A DNA stretch of 64,000 nt from Ceratodon purpureus (Eukaryota > Streptophyta > Bryopsida > Pseudoditrichales > Ditrichaceae), in contig CM026429.1 of assembly GCA_014871385.1 (NCBI GenBank), positions 16,410,751 through 16,474,750 of the forward strand, written 5' to 3'. Positions within the stretch are counted from its first letter, which is position 1, and each line of letters opens with the position of its first letter. The notes under the pieces are model-generated. The model was given only the letters and a program-made list of their open reading frames with translations. It ran no database searches and was not told where the DNA came from. The position numbers and the translations under genes were made by a program. Positions 1 to 13,132 of the stretch are shown here, piece after piece.

Positions 1-1863
1 TCTTGATATCGGCATTGAACACGAGGTTTGCTGTCTCACGAGAGAATGTGATTACGAGGGGCAGCTTGTTCTCCGACACAAAATCGCTAATGGCCTTCGT
101 CTCAAACAATCCATCTAAGCACAGGCCGACTAGAAATCAGAATCGTACACTGTCCGGCAATACTTCCATCACTAAGTGTGGAATAGAGGCATTACAATGT
201 AAGGGAAGAAGTCGTTGTGGCCAATTGAGAGAGATGTCCCGTACCGAAAATAGCAACCTTCTCATTCTCCTTCTTCAGCAAAACAAGAGCAGGGGTCTTC
301 TTGTCAAGGCCAAATTTCTTGGCAACTTCGGCATCTGCAGTCATGTGGAACTCGACTCCATCCTCCTCCGTTGCTGCCCCAATGAACTCCTGGGCATCGT
401 TGCCATCAACGCTATCAAGGTAGGCAACAGCAATAGGATTCTCACTCTCCAACACTTCTTCAGCAGACTTGATGATACTGACGGTAGGTCCAATCCTCCT
501 TTCCACCCAGGAGATGATCTCATCGCTGCAATAAATTCACGCCATCGAATGCTTAATTAATGAAAAACAAAATTAAGAATCGGAAGAGAACATTCAAGCA
601 GTTTATCTGAGAAATTTCTTCAACACTCCGTCCAGAACTACTGCCGAGCACTCTGCCAGCACTGCAATCGAAATAAACTTGACGACAATCACCTGAATAA
701 TAAATCATCATTCAAATTTCCTCCTACATTACTAAAATTTAGAGAAACTGTGATTACACGACTAGTTGCACATCTCGTCATTAAACCCTAACTAATCCAC
801 TGCATTGCAGGCATTCGAGCGATTTCTCTCCTGAGTAAATCGCATCAAAACACGAACATTCAATACGAACAATGCAGCGCATAGCCATTTGAGTGCCACT
901 TGAACACTATGACCAATATCCAATTTCTACTTGTAGACGAAATTCAGCAAACAACCAGAAATTGAAAGCTACGTTTTCACCTAATTATTGTCACATCTCC
1001 AAATAAAAATAGACATGATGTTAAAAACATTCAAAACTTCCTTAAACCCTAAAAAGATTACGTAAACAGGGAGCCCCGGCTCGAGCTACTGGCTGTATTC
1101 TTGTGGCGTAATTTAGGAACCACGATGAGAGTAAACCTCTCAAAATCGAGGCATTCGATTCTGTTCAAATTTCGATTAAATGGGAATGGCTTCTCATTTT
1201 ATAAGTCGGATCAAAATTATGTACAAAATTCAAAAGTTCCTGACATCCATCAAACAACAAAACAAAATTAAAGAAAATGCCACACGCTCAATCAGTCATT
1301 CTCTAAACGCAAATGGTGTCATTCTCCCGACACAGCATGAAGATTCAAAAACCAAACCTGCTCCTTCCTCCAGTGTAGGGCTTCTTCACGCCATCGGCAT
1401 AGAAATACAAAGTCGGGTACCCCTCGACACCCTCATCAGCAGCGAAGTCCATATGCTCAACAGCATCCACCTTCGCCAGCACCACATCCTTCTCTTTCAG
1501 CGCCGTAGCCGCCTTTGCAAACTCCGGCGTCAGCTTCGCACAATGCCCGCACCAAGGAGCGTGGAACTGCACCAGCACATACTGGTTCCCCTTCAAAAAA
1601 CTGCCAAACTCACTCGGAACGAGAACCACGACATCCTCCTCATCCGGACCAGCTCCCTTCTTCCCAAGCGGATTGTAGTCGAAGTCATCAACCTCATCGC
1701 TCTCCTTCCCTTGAAGCCGCAACACCGCCCGCTCCTCCTCGGTCAAGTCCAACTCTGCCAGATCCTCCTCCGAGAGCTTCCCTGCTTCCAATCCACCCAG
1801 GCTAATCACTAGCAGCAATGCGCCCACCCATACCACCTGCCAGGTGACGCTCCCCCTCCCCAT
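1..1863 (-). CDS. Protein disulfide isomerase-like protein, N-terminal part (runs off the left edge)
   Basis: Oxidoreductase of the ER lumen that forms and reshuffles disulfide bonds. Three exons are visible on the minus strand: 1358-1863, 245-525 and 1-114. Introns have GT..AG ends and the frame closes at both joins. The chosen start gives MGRGSVTW followed by a hydrophobic stretch (residues about 9-22), a good ER signal peptide; an in-frame ATG at 1917 would bury this signal. An acidic linker (about 31-77) precedes a thioredoxin a domain with the active site WCGHC (cysteines about 105 and 108). Exon 2 carries the b domain and exon 3 continues it (FETKAISDFVSENKLPLV). The acidic N-terminal extension matches the plant PDIL1-3/1-4 type rather than the shorter PDIL1-1 type. 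The second active site and ER-retention tail lie outside the window. About 300 residues are seen. Family call is firm; subfamily is an inference. Confidence 0.9.
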
Positions 1864-2760
1864 CGCCACCAGATCCAAACCTCCCGAGCTCCACTCGAGC
1901 TCCAAATTCGGCTGCAAAACTCTATTCCTCCGAAGCCCAAAACACTTCTCTCACAGCTCCAAACAACATTTGCACCGATCTCGTCCTTTTCTATCATACC
2001 CGCCTAGTTATCACCACGGTATCTCAACAGTATCACCACCATCGAAGTAGTACCACCCAGTCATCCGTGAAAGGTTGATGTCGGATCAACTGTGCACGTG
2101 GAAATGTGTGTACAAACACATACCCTCCCCGGTGTTACTTGGATTCTGATTGACGCCCGGTACAGGTTAGGGATCTTTGGGTTTATCAACCAGATCACAA
2201 TGGATAGACATGGATGTTGATGATGTGTTCATCTGGATTAATCGTTCACTAATGTACCCTGAACATCGAATCTTGGGTCTATCCGGGTATATTCGAACCA
2301 TGCCCAAACCGCTTCCTAGAATCAATCCAAATGGCCTTTCACGGTCCGAGGAAGAGCGGTGTGTTTGTATTGAAGCTCTATAGTAAAACCGTCACAGCTC
2401 CCAGGACCTATGATATCTACAACAGCTCTACATCTCAAATACTGCATTCAACGAAAATAAGAGCGGATTTTGGAGCACCATGCTCTAGTATGTACCCGTT
2501 TTTTACATGATGCATAGTGAGCCATAAAATCATAAATTATTATAGATGCTGGACTTGGCTCCGATTCCGCTTGAAATCCTCTAGTTCATCGCCGTTAATG
2601 TCTGTGATAATTCTGATTCAAATGTTTTATGAGCTTCTTCGACAGAATTTCTTCGACGTCGTTCTCTGATTAGGTTATGTGGATATTATATTGATTGTAC
2701 AAGGAGGTTGAAGTTCTTGTGGCGAGATTAGTGCAAATATTCAAACTGATGTTGGACTCA
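1864..2760. other. Upstream flank of the PDI-like gene
   Basis: No coding region is recognised. This should hold the 5' UTR and promoter of the leftward PDI-like gene. Small open frames here show no family resemblance. No clear TATA box could be assigned. Confidence 0.4.
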
Positions 2761-3960
2761 GAGTTGGACTGAGCAGGTCGGTGAATCGTGTACACAACAG
2801 CTTAAGCGTGACTGAGGATTCGGTGGATTCCAGTGGATCCAGAAAGTGTGATGGAGGGATTCAAATGGAGATTCGCAGAGGAGGATTGGAGGCGGATTGG
2901 AAGCAGAATGTCTACGCTTCATGTGATGTGCGCGACAATGCTCACTCCATGGAAAACAGTATAATATCGCGCTGATTCCCCGACATCTACACAGTATCAC
3001 GGCCCTCGAATGGATGACGGAAGGACGTTGCGATAAGTCATCGATCTCCACCATTCAAGGTGTCGGCGTTACCGTGTCCAGGAATTCGGCATGGTCAGAT
3101 CAAGCGCCTACAAAACTAACTTGCGCGGCTCCTTCATCATCGACGTCGTTCGATCAGTCAATACCGAACACGAGGGCGCCGTGACGCGTCCCGCGGTCCA
3201 CGCCACTCCTAATCCCTACGCAATCCCGGAACTCGAAAGTTCCGTTGGCCATTAAGTCAAGCATACGGATTCCTAATTTCAGGCAAGAATATGTTGGATA
3301 CAATATTCCTCTCCGAATCGCCTCCTATTCCGATTCCACCACCAGATATTCCGCGACACACACAACATCGCCCCGCAGCCTCCCACGGACAACGCATTCG
3401 CGCACTTCCGCGTTACGCACACCGCTAGTTCCTGGATCCTGTACCCTAGCAGCATGCTCCGCAGTCCCTCCCAATCAACAACCTCAACAATATTCAAAAC
3501 CAGTACCTCCTCCTCCTCTACCTGCCACATATCCAGTCCATCCGCCGATACCGCTGATCCAAAGGCCACATCCTCCCATTGCTCAAGCAACATGAAGTCG
3601 ATCACCAGAAATCAACCGATCGTCACGCAAAATACGATTTAATCAGTCATCTAGAAAAGGCATTACTTACATGCTCCTGCGACACAGTTGAGCGCGAGAG
3701 TTACGTGAAGTGATTCGCTATATGCGGCGACGCCCGTCAATTGAAACTCGAACTACACTTGTGAGGGTTTCCTTGCTACAGAGATCTGAAATGCAGGCAA
3801 CAGTGCATTCCAATTCCTGCTCCGGGCAGCATGCAGACACCGCCGAGCGTCTCCTTCGATTAGGGTGGATGAATCTCGTTGTCGGACCCGACGGATGCTC
3901 CTGCCGGTTTGGATGAAGGTTAATTTACTGGGCTGAGTTTGGAATCTGTTGGGTAACTTA
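2761..3960. other. GC-richer unassigned stretch
   Basis: Base composition is visibly richer in G+C than the spacer to its right. Both strands carry short open frames of about 100 codons near 3245-3640, but none resembles a known protein and they overlap each other. It could be the leader of an unannotated transcript or a decayed gene. I cannot support a function. Confidence 0.3.
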
Positions 3961-6900
3961 ATTAGTTTTTCTTCAATGGGTGTTGTTGTTCTTAAGCTTA
4001 TCTAAATCAGTCAGGCAACTTGGGCTCCTTGTAATAAAGACAAGCCAGGGGTGGTGGGCTGTGGTTTGTAGTTAAGAATATTCTTGAGTTTGTTGTAATC
4101 TTTTCACTGTGATTGTTTATTCCTGCTATTTTGTTTTTGACTTTGAATTTTAGTGGTGTGAGGGTACAACTGGACTTGTGTGCTGGGTTTTGTTTGTTGT
4201 TGAGTTTGGGGAGCTTGTTGCTTATTTCTTCAGTGAAGACAAGGGGAACTTGTTGTGTCAAATATGAGATGGTTCTTTGTGTAGGGGTGTTGTACTATTC
4301 TTGTGAAGGTGGTCAATCATTGATCATGATAATATTCAGGAGGGACTCAATGGGGCTCTGGAAGGAGTAAAAGCGGGTGAGTCGGTCGTCCGAGGGGTTG
4401 TTCACACTTAGACCACAGGCCAAGGATGCAAAGGATTATGGTATGATTGGTTTCTGATTGGGAGTTTGTACCGCAGAGCTACGGACCAAAGATTAAAACC
4501 AAAGACCGAGGGCCAAAGATGGGCACTTTCCAATAAGCCAAAAACTGGCATCTTTTGTAAATTTTTGGCACCAATGTTTGGATCTTTGAATAAACATTCG
4601 GGTCAACTATGGAAACCATAATGTTGTATCATTTTAAAAATATTTTTAATGAATATATCCTTGTCTTCTTGGCCTTGGAAAAAGAATTTTTAATCTTTGA
4701 TAGAGGTGTAAACATGTGAGTCTGCTATAGTGTGAATATGTGAATGGCCCCCAAATGCATACGGATGTGAATGGCAGCCTGTTCATAATGCGGAAGTTAG
4801 CCCACACTGTGTGCAGTGTCACAGCCCCACATCCCTCCCCAATTCTCCACCCATCCAAATTTGCTACATATATCATTTTTTTTCAAATTCTTTCTCCCTT
4901 GCACTGTAAGGTGGCAGCCCATAATTTTAATTCAGCCATGACTTAATGATACCACTGATCTTCTTCATAACTAAGTCAAAAAATATTCTCCTCGGATCTG
5001 GTTTGCCCAACTCTTTTAATTTATCAAGTTCTCTTGATCAAATTAATCCAAATAATATTGATATATGCATAATTTATATGATTGCGGTCCATATTAATGA
5101 CCACTCCATAGTGAGGTAATAACGAGAGTGATAATGTAAAAATACAATTATTGCAAAGTAATTAAGTTCAAATGCCGGTAATTGAAAGTTTAGAGTTAAG
5201 ACAGAGCATAAGTATTAAAGACCGCTTTCCAATTGAGTCAACTCGGAAACAAACTTCAAGTCAACTTGAAGCAAACACAACCTTCGGATTTTTTTTTTAA
5301 ATAGAAAAAAAAATCTTGTTCTAAGGTCAAAGCTAAAAGTAGATTATTCATTTTGGAGATCCAATAATTGAAGTTATGGCCATGTTCTACGACATTGGAG
5401 TATCTTATTAGTTGTTCAAACTATAATATTAGTGTTTTGAATTAAAACTTTCAAAACCTTCATCCTTCACCTTACATAGATGCATTTTGAAAGGTAATGT
5501 TTGAGTTTCTACCGATCCCAAGTTAGGATTTAGATGGCTTTAGAATAATTCATTTAATTGTACTTAACAACAAACAGATCAAAGATGTCTTTTTCATATT
5601 GGTTCATGAAAATGACTTAATATGTAGATCTTTAAAATTTGAGTGTGTAAATTGACAATCCATTGTCAACACATATGAAATTCCAAGCAAAGAACTTTAA
5701 TCCTATGTACGAGATACGTGAGGTTTTTTCAATGTTTTGAGTAGAATTATGAGAAGATTTATAGATAAAGTTTTGTTTGAGTAGGTTGTTTTGTTCTTTT
5801 ATATGAGTGGCCTATACTTTTGAAGCAAGTTTAAGAATATTGGAAATACTTGGTAATTTTTGGCATATTTACTTTGTTGCATTTTTTCTTTATTATGTGT
5901 CCCCTAGCTATGCCATGACTTTGTAGCATTTTTTGTCTAGATTTTCAATAAGCAATATCATGGCTTGTGTTGACTATTTGATGTGCAAGAAATTTAGAAA
6001 TAGTTAAGACTTTGAGTTTGCTTGCAATAGCTCGTCTATGGATTGATCTACAATTTAACATTTGCAAGATTGCTATTGGAATATATTACCAAAACAACTA
6101 AATCAACTATCAAAGTTCAATATTTGTTTAATGTTTCAATCATGAAACTCTATATTACAATTTCTCTCTTTGGTACATAAATAAACCAAAATTTGACATG
6201 CCAAAAGATCCCATCAATATATGGATTGACAATTTACCCCTTTAATCATTTGAAGCCCAAAGACCAACATGGTCAAAGTACCTATACAACAACACTTTTT
6301 GTCAGTACTGGCTATAAGAGTTCATTTGCTCATTGAAAGTATGGAAATCTAAAATTTGTTATTGACAAACAAAATTATTATCTTTGTTGAAGTATACATA
6401 TAAAGAGTAGATTATAAGTTATTAATAGTTGGTCATGTTCTAAACGTCATTTCATCTATTGATTGTTAATCCTTTGACACACATTGATGCACAATCTATG
6501 TGTTTAAAAAGGACCAAATTTCAATCAACCATCAATTTATAATAGAAATGAATCTATACTAAAAAAGATCATATGGTTTCTTACTAGCTTTTACATCTTC
6601 CACTTGCTTTTTAGATTTACTATTCTGTCTATTTGGTGAATTTTCAAATATTTAGTTCAGGCTACGGGTAGGGCTCTGATACATCAACCAACGCCAACAA
6701 TTCTGCATATTTTAATATAATGGCCCTGAATCTGTTTGGAATGTGGTCCTGAATCTGGGATGGTAAAGTTTATGCATTGGCCCAAATGTGAACCAGCCTT
6801 TAGAAATTAGGACCCACATATATTTTAATGGATTCAACTTGCAATTGGAAATTCATGTCAAGCAGTTGACTGCGATCATGACCTGATTACAGTACCTCAC

Positions 6901-9900
6901 TACTCTGATGATTTTGCAAGAATGTCTTAAATCTGAATAGTGTTTTGGTAGCATTGACCAGGTACAACTCATCTTAATTTTTCAATTGAAACAGTTAGCA
7001 GTTAGGAATGCAGCATTTGTGACTTTACACTAGAGCAATGAGCATCCTTCCCCATATTCTAATTTGTTCAAGTTTTTTGAGAATTTGTCCAAGCATTTTC
7101 CAACTTAACAAAAGTGTTGCCATTCTAATTCCACTGACTGAGTTTCGATGAATTGATTGGGTTCAATGTATCTAGTCCGGATCCAGGCCATTAGATGCAC
7201 CTGGACCATTGTAAGTTTTTGGAACAATTGAAGTGAAGTACTCCATTGCAAAATTAATAGATACCTTCATTATTTAAAATTTTGGCACAAATGCAACTAT
7301 ATTCAACAGCAAGTTCAGCATGTGGTCCATTAGACAACCCCTAAGAAGTTCCCACACTGACTTTGATTTTGGGAACTAGTCCGTCCCTGACTAAAACAAT
7401 CTAGAAGTAACACGCACCTTGATTTCCCTTCCATCATGCCTCATCCATTACAGCAGCACCATAGCAGATTTATCCTAAAAATAATTATTTAAACTCACTA
7501 AAAGTTGGAACATTACTAATACAAAAAATTGAAATATTTTTTTTATAATTTTTTCTGATGTTTTTTCCATTTCCAAGCCAAATGAGGTCAATTTTACTTA
7601 TTCTTTGCTATTTTTTTTAAGTAATAAATTTCGAATGCTATATAGAAATAAGTCAAGAAATATTTGAAATGTGTTGTGAATCACCTTCTACTATCAATTT
7701 TACTAGGAAATGCTGCATTTATCTAGTGTGTGTAAAATTGAAATACTAATAACAGCATAATTAACTTTAGAAAATTGAAGCCAATTCACATCGTGGGCGC
7801 AAAGCTCTTTTTTTTTTTTTTTTTGGAAACAAGAGCGTGAAACTTCATCGTATTTAAAGAGGAACCACACACTGAAACCAGAGGATGGGTGCAAAGCTTT
7901 CATTCCTTCAAGAATCATAATATATTGATACCATTGTATATGATCCTAAAATTTTATTCATTTTCCCTTCAAATAATGTTATCCTCTAATCCAAATATCC
8001 CCAAAGTCTATAAGAAGATTAATTACACATTTTTCTATTAACATTCTTCAAGCTCCTCTAGTTGGAAATACAGAAAACAATACTTCATTTTTAATTTTTT
8101 TTGCTTCATTTCATTTTTTGGTGAAGCTTCAATGACTTTTGAAAAAGCTTTGAAAATAAAATGATGCATTTGTAAAGAAATTTTAGACTAGAGAGATTCT
8201 TGAATTTCGTATAAATTACTTGAGCAGTATCCAATTATCACCTGTATATATTTGCTGGAAAATTGTAATTGTAGCCTATACTAACCATACTTGGTTATTT
8301 CAATAACCCTAAAATAGAATATAAGTTATCGATGCCTCCAAATTGCAGACTGACAAGTGTGTCCTCACAACTTGCTAAAAGCTAATAGATCACACAAGTT
8401 TGGGGGTCAAACTGATCCTAAAGGACCAAAGGTGCCATTTGAGAGGTGCCATTGCTGCGAACCAAAGAAAATTAACTCATACAATTTTGTGAGGTGGCCA
8501 TTGTATTTAAAATCTTATATAATCACCACAATCATCATTATTTTCTGTTGCAATAACAGAATTGAAATATTTAGTTCAGTGCATACTTTGTGCAACAGGG
8601 AAGTGGTCCTCGGTTGCAAACTACACGTCAAATTTTGCAAACAGACACTTCTTAAAAAAAAAACAATTATATTTTATGTTGTGTGTAAATTTTGAATTCA
8701 GATGGGACTTTCACTCAACAGAAGAAGAGAGTTCCTGGCATACCAAGAGCAGAGGGCTTGCAAGAAAAAACAGAACTCTTCATTCCAATTCATTGAAAAT
8801 GAAAAAAACCAAACAATCAAATCAAAATTAATCAGTCGATTCCACGGGTGTCATAACATGTTGTAAACCGCAGCCTGAACAATGGGCCAACTAGATAACT
8901 TGTTGGCTTCCTGGATTTATCTTTGTTTTATTCTGGTAAGGAAAAAGAATACTTATATTCCAGTACAACCGTTTCTGCTGGCCATAGAATTCCAAATGCA
9001 AAACAGTCTCTCCCACTCTAATGACATCCTAAATTTGGGCCCCAGTGTTTACATGTGCTATCTTCACCCCAGTTCCCACCCATCCACTAGTTCGCCTTTG
9101 TCTGGATATCCTCCCCAAAGATCCATCAATCCCAGAATCCTCAAAAATGCATACCATAACTTACTTAAATTGCCCCCCACATTACAAGAGCAGGACCCAT
9201 TTTACCCATGCCCTAGATTCCATCTTCAGCCTATCTAGCTCCATGAGCGGAACAGTCGCCGCAACTATTCTGCATTAACAAGCGAGAAATTCTACCATGT
9301 GGTAAGTTACTTGGGTCCAAGTTCCGATTGGCCTGCCCATCTACCATGATGAAGTTAATGATTCCAAACTTGAATGTGTACTGCAGGACTGGAATTTGTA
9401 CTGCAGGGCTTGAATGTGGAATACACCTATCTATGCCTGCCATGCCATAAATCTCTCTCCGGCCCTGTTTTTGTGTTGACTGGCATAACTTACACCCAAA
9501 CAGATTTCTGCGCAAGATTGCTTTGTACCTGTGCAGAGATGGAGGTTGACAAAGGCATTTTAGCAGATATGCATCTTTCTTTAGCAGTTGGCTGTTTAGA
9601 CACCAAACATAAGCCATGGCCCTAGCTGGCAGATACATGACTCAGTCCCTAATGGCAATCCCATGATCCATTCAAAGATTTGCCGCATGGCTCCTTGTGA
9701 ACGAACCCACCTGAACTGGGGAGTTGGCTCCTGCATTGCTCTAGGCCTTTGCTTTATTTTCGGCCTTGTACTCTTTGCAATTCAAATGGAGGTTCAGCTT
9801 GATAACAATAACCAATAATCATAAACCATGATTAAAAAAAGTAAATCTACACGTTCTACGTGTCTAAATGGAAATTAACTTACTATGAATAGGATATAAT

Positions 9901-10539
9901 ATGTAGTACTCTCTTAAAATGGTGTTATATATGTTCTCAATGTATCCTCTATAGTTGAGCATCAATCACTATTTGTAATCATTGTTTTAGAAATGAAACA
10001 AATTCATGATGAAAAAAAATTGTTATCACGCAAGGTTATGGGTAGTTTTCCTCACATGTAGGTTTTGTTTGGCTAAGATATCTTATAAATGTATACAATC
10101 TAAAATTGTAAGTCTTTTATAAGCATATGCAAAAACATGTTGATAATTACAAGTGTAGATGCTTGTAGATGTATAGATGAATGATGCTTCGATAGCTAAA
10201 GTTCTAAAAGTTCATGTTGACTATGCCTTAATAACAATATATGCCATATATCACTCAACTATTATGAATTAAAATATTCTATATGTTATCATTTGTGAGA
10301 AGTTTAAAGTGACAACTTTGAGACTTTATTAGTCATTCAACAAAAAATTTAAAATGACACATTATTAGTTTTAATACTGTAAAATATTTAAAAATCAAAA
10401 CTGACTTACAATATGAAACCTTCTATGAATATTTTAGTATGATATACTTTAAGGTATAATATGACTTGATATGCAAAAATCTTATACTAATACATGTTTT
10501 GGCATAGTAAATTAAATATAAAAAATAATCTTTGACTAA
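3961..10539. other. Long AT-rich intergenic stretch
   Basis: About 6.5 kb of AT-rich DNA with homopolymer A and T runs and only short, unconvincing open frames. No RNA gene, transposase or reverse transcriptase frame was recognised. Small local duplications occur, for example a TACTGCAGG motif twice near 9379 and 9398. Confidence 0.5.
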
Positions 10540-11560
10540 TCTTTTGTTACGACAAAGTAAAGTATATAAAAATCTCAAACTCATTTTATTTTGGGCTGGG
10601 ATAAGACATACAAGGTAGTGCAGAGTCACATCAAACTAGCCTAATTGAGTCAGAGTAAATCAAATCAAATCCCTCTTACGTTGAATGAAATTGAGCCAAA
10701 GTTACATCATTGTCGTAAAATGTAATATACATGACTTTGAAACTAGCTTAGCTCGGTAATGGTAAGTTGGTGTAAATGATTCATTATTGTGCACAATCAC
10801 CTTTTACACTGAATCATGATGAACTAGTGTCACTTCACTATAAAATAAAGCATGTACTAATATCAAAGTAGCTCACAGTGAGAGTTATGTTGAGTCATTT
10901 ATTATTGTTTACAGTTTTGACACTACGCCAAGTCAAGGTAAGCCATACATTACAATTGAAAGTTATGTCGTTTTGCTGAGTCATGGAAAGTCAGACATTA
11001 CAACCAAAGTCAAGTCATTGTAAAGTAAAGTATATAAGAATCTCAAAATGGCCTACAGTGGGTGACGGTGAGTCAGTGTGAGTCTGGGTGAGTGAGGGTG
11101 AGACTATGAATCATATACTACAGTTCAAAGTGTTGTCCAAATTGTTGTTAGCATATAAGAATTTCAAAGTGGTTGTCGGGTGACGGTGAGTCAAGCTGAG
11201 TCAGAATGAATCATACATTACAATCCAAAGTGTCGTCACTTCAAAGTAAAGTATATGGGAATCTCAAAATGGCCGTTGGGGTGACGGTGAGCCAGGCTAA
11301 GTCATGATGAATCATACATAACAGTCCAAAGTGTCGTCACTGCAACTAAAGTAGATAAGAATCTGAAATTGGCCTTTGTGACTCATGGTGGGTCTGATCA
11401 AATCACGCATTTATTGTTTACAGTACCTTCAACGCCAATACATGGTGAGTGACAAGAAGTTAGTCATTATTGAATACAGTCACCTCAATGTAGAGCAAAG
11501 TATATAAGAATCTCAAATTGGCGTACGTTGAGTCACAAGGCGTGCGCTGAGTCAGGATAA
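10540..11560. repeat. Degenerate tandem repeat field, units of about 100-150 bp
   Basis: A recurrent module is visible: AAAGTATATAAGAATCTCAA followed by a GTGACGGTGAGTCA-like part and a CATTACAGTCCAAAGTGTCGTCAC-like part. Recognisable copies of the first part lie near 10555, 11030, 11152, 11248, 11350 and 11500. Spacing is uneven (about 100-150 bp at the right end) and copies are diverged. No coding frame is preserved through the copies, so this is probably a decayed satellite or minisatellite. Confidence 0.65.
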
Positions 11561-11638
11561 GCCATATGTCAGAGAGTTGATAGTAATTTCAAAGATGACC
11601 AAACTACATGATTGGACATAGTCCAGTCTGTGGTTATC

Positions 11639-11935
11639 TGAAGCTTGTACTTTACCACCAAAAGTAGACGTGTACACAAGGGCCCCACTTTGGATATCCG
11701 AACCACCAACCAAGTCCATTTTGTCGTTTAAAGATCTGAAACTTGTACTTCACCACCAAATATAGACGTGCGCATGAGGGCCCAAGTTTGGATATTCGAA
11801 CCACTGGCCAAGTCCATCTTGTCGTTTGAAGACTTGAAACTTGTACTTCACCACCAAATGCAGACGTGCACATGATGGCCCAAGTTTGGATATTCGAACC
11901 ACCGGCCAAGTCCATCTTGTCGTTTAACAACCGGA
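11639..11935. repeat. Three tandem copies of a 98-bp unit
   Basis: Copies begin near 11639, 11737 and 11835. Each contains CTTGTACTTCACCACCAAA, then an AGACGTG..CA..AGGGCCC part, then TTTGGATATTCGAACCAC and CAAGTCCATCTTGTCGTTT. The last two copies are very similar and the first is a little more diverged. The period of 98 is not a multiple of three, so the long minus-strand open frame through it is not a repeated protein. The array directly follows the degenerate field to its left. Confidence 0.8.
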
Positions 11936-12540
11936 TGCACACAACAAATAAAGTAACTTCCTTTCAACATTTACAAGTGAAGATGCCAAAACAATCCTAC
12001 AAAATAACGCCCAACACACACAAAATATAACCGATTATACGACTTTTAAAATAAAACTTGAATAACTCACTCATTTTTTTTTAATTCATTAAGTGATTAT
12101 CCTCCCCTCTTGTATCCTCTCCGCCAGCAGCTTTGCTATATACCTCTGCAGTAACAAAATGAATTACTCACACCCCCAAAAAAAACCCCCACTCCACCAT
12201 CAGAAAGAAAAACCAAAACCCAACAGCACAGGCAAAAAAAACAAAACAACATGCATAAAAAAGACCCCAGCAGCAGCGCAAGACGGAGCAAAACCCGGAC
12301 CGAAACGCTACTCATAGCCCTTCTGTTAGCTCAAAGTAACTTCCGGCAGAAAAAGTAAAAGCCAACCCAGGAACCAAACGCAAAACCACCCCACTCCCAG
12401 CATAGGCCAAAGTAGGCCCAGAAAAAAGGCAAAAGGCTAGGGCAGAACCAAAGCCAAAGCCAAAGCAACGCATGCACAGACACCAACACAACACAACTCA
12501 AAGAGAGAGAGAAAGCAAAAGCCAACCAACACACACACAC
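11936..12540. other. A/C-rich spacer before the YAK1 leader
   Basis: Low-complexity plus-strand sequence rich in A and C, with runs such as CCAAAGCCAAAGCCAAAGC near 12450 and CACACACACAC near 12530. No gene is seen. Confidence 0.4.
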
Positions 12541-13132
12541 TCAAGGTCTAGAGAGAGAGAGAGAGACGATGGCGATGGCGATGGCGATGATGATGCGCTC
12601 TCGCTCGCTCGCTCACTCGTGACTCGTGACTCGTGAGTAGTGTTGCCGTGGCGCTGCGGGAGGGGAAGGCCCGTCGCCGTCGCATGCCGCAGGGGGAGCT
12701 CCGACACCATGTGGGGGGGCAGCGACCGTGACCTCGCCTTGTCGGTCGCCATGCCAATGCAGCCCTGGAAGGAGCGATGAGCCGGTGAGTGAGAGCAGGG
12801 TGGGTCAGGGGGGTGGTGGTTGCGGTGATGGACAGGACGGCCGTGTGGTGGATCCGGGGGGAGCAGGCGCCGGGGGCCATGGTCTGGTCGATGCGACAGG
12901 TGCTCTATAAGGACCCCGGCTGGGAGCTCGGTTGGAGCACTCCGAGTCCAGCAACTGTTGCGAGTTTTGGGCGTGTTGCGAGTGTTGCGAGTGTTGGGAG
13001 TTGTGAGAGTTGTGAGAGTTGTGAGAGTTGTGAGAGTTGTGAGAGTTGTGAGAGGGGGGAGAGTTTGGTGTAGAGGTAGAGGAGGAGGAGAGGAGAGGGA
13101 GGGGAGTTTGGGGGGTAGGGTTAAGGGGAGAG
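12541..13132 (+). promoter_or_regulatory. GC-rich promoter and 5' leader of the YAK1-like gene
   Basis: The stretch upstream of the ATG at 13133 changes sharply to GC-rich sequence packed with simple repeats: GAGA runs near 12551, GGCGAT units at about 12569, GCTC and CTCGTGA units at 12600-12635, and a 9-bp tandem array at 12974-13054. GA/CT-rich leaders are common in plant constitutive genes. The transcription start cannot be placed. Upstream short open frames exist in the leader but none can be shown to be translated. Confidence 0.5.
12974..13054 (+). repeat. Nine consecutive 9-bp units in the YAK1 leader
   Basis: Six perfect copies of TTGTGAGAG occupy 13001-13054. Three degenerate 9-mers (TGTTGCGAG twice, then TGTTGGGAG) precede them without a gap. 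The array ends 78 bases before the ATG, so it probably lies in the transcribed leader. Confidence 0.85.

Noticed and set aside
3245-3642. Overlapping open frames of 60-116 codons on both strands
   Set aside because: Mutually overlapping, no family resemblance, no splice partners found.
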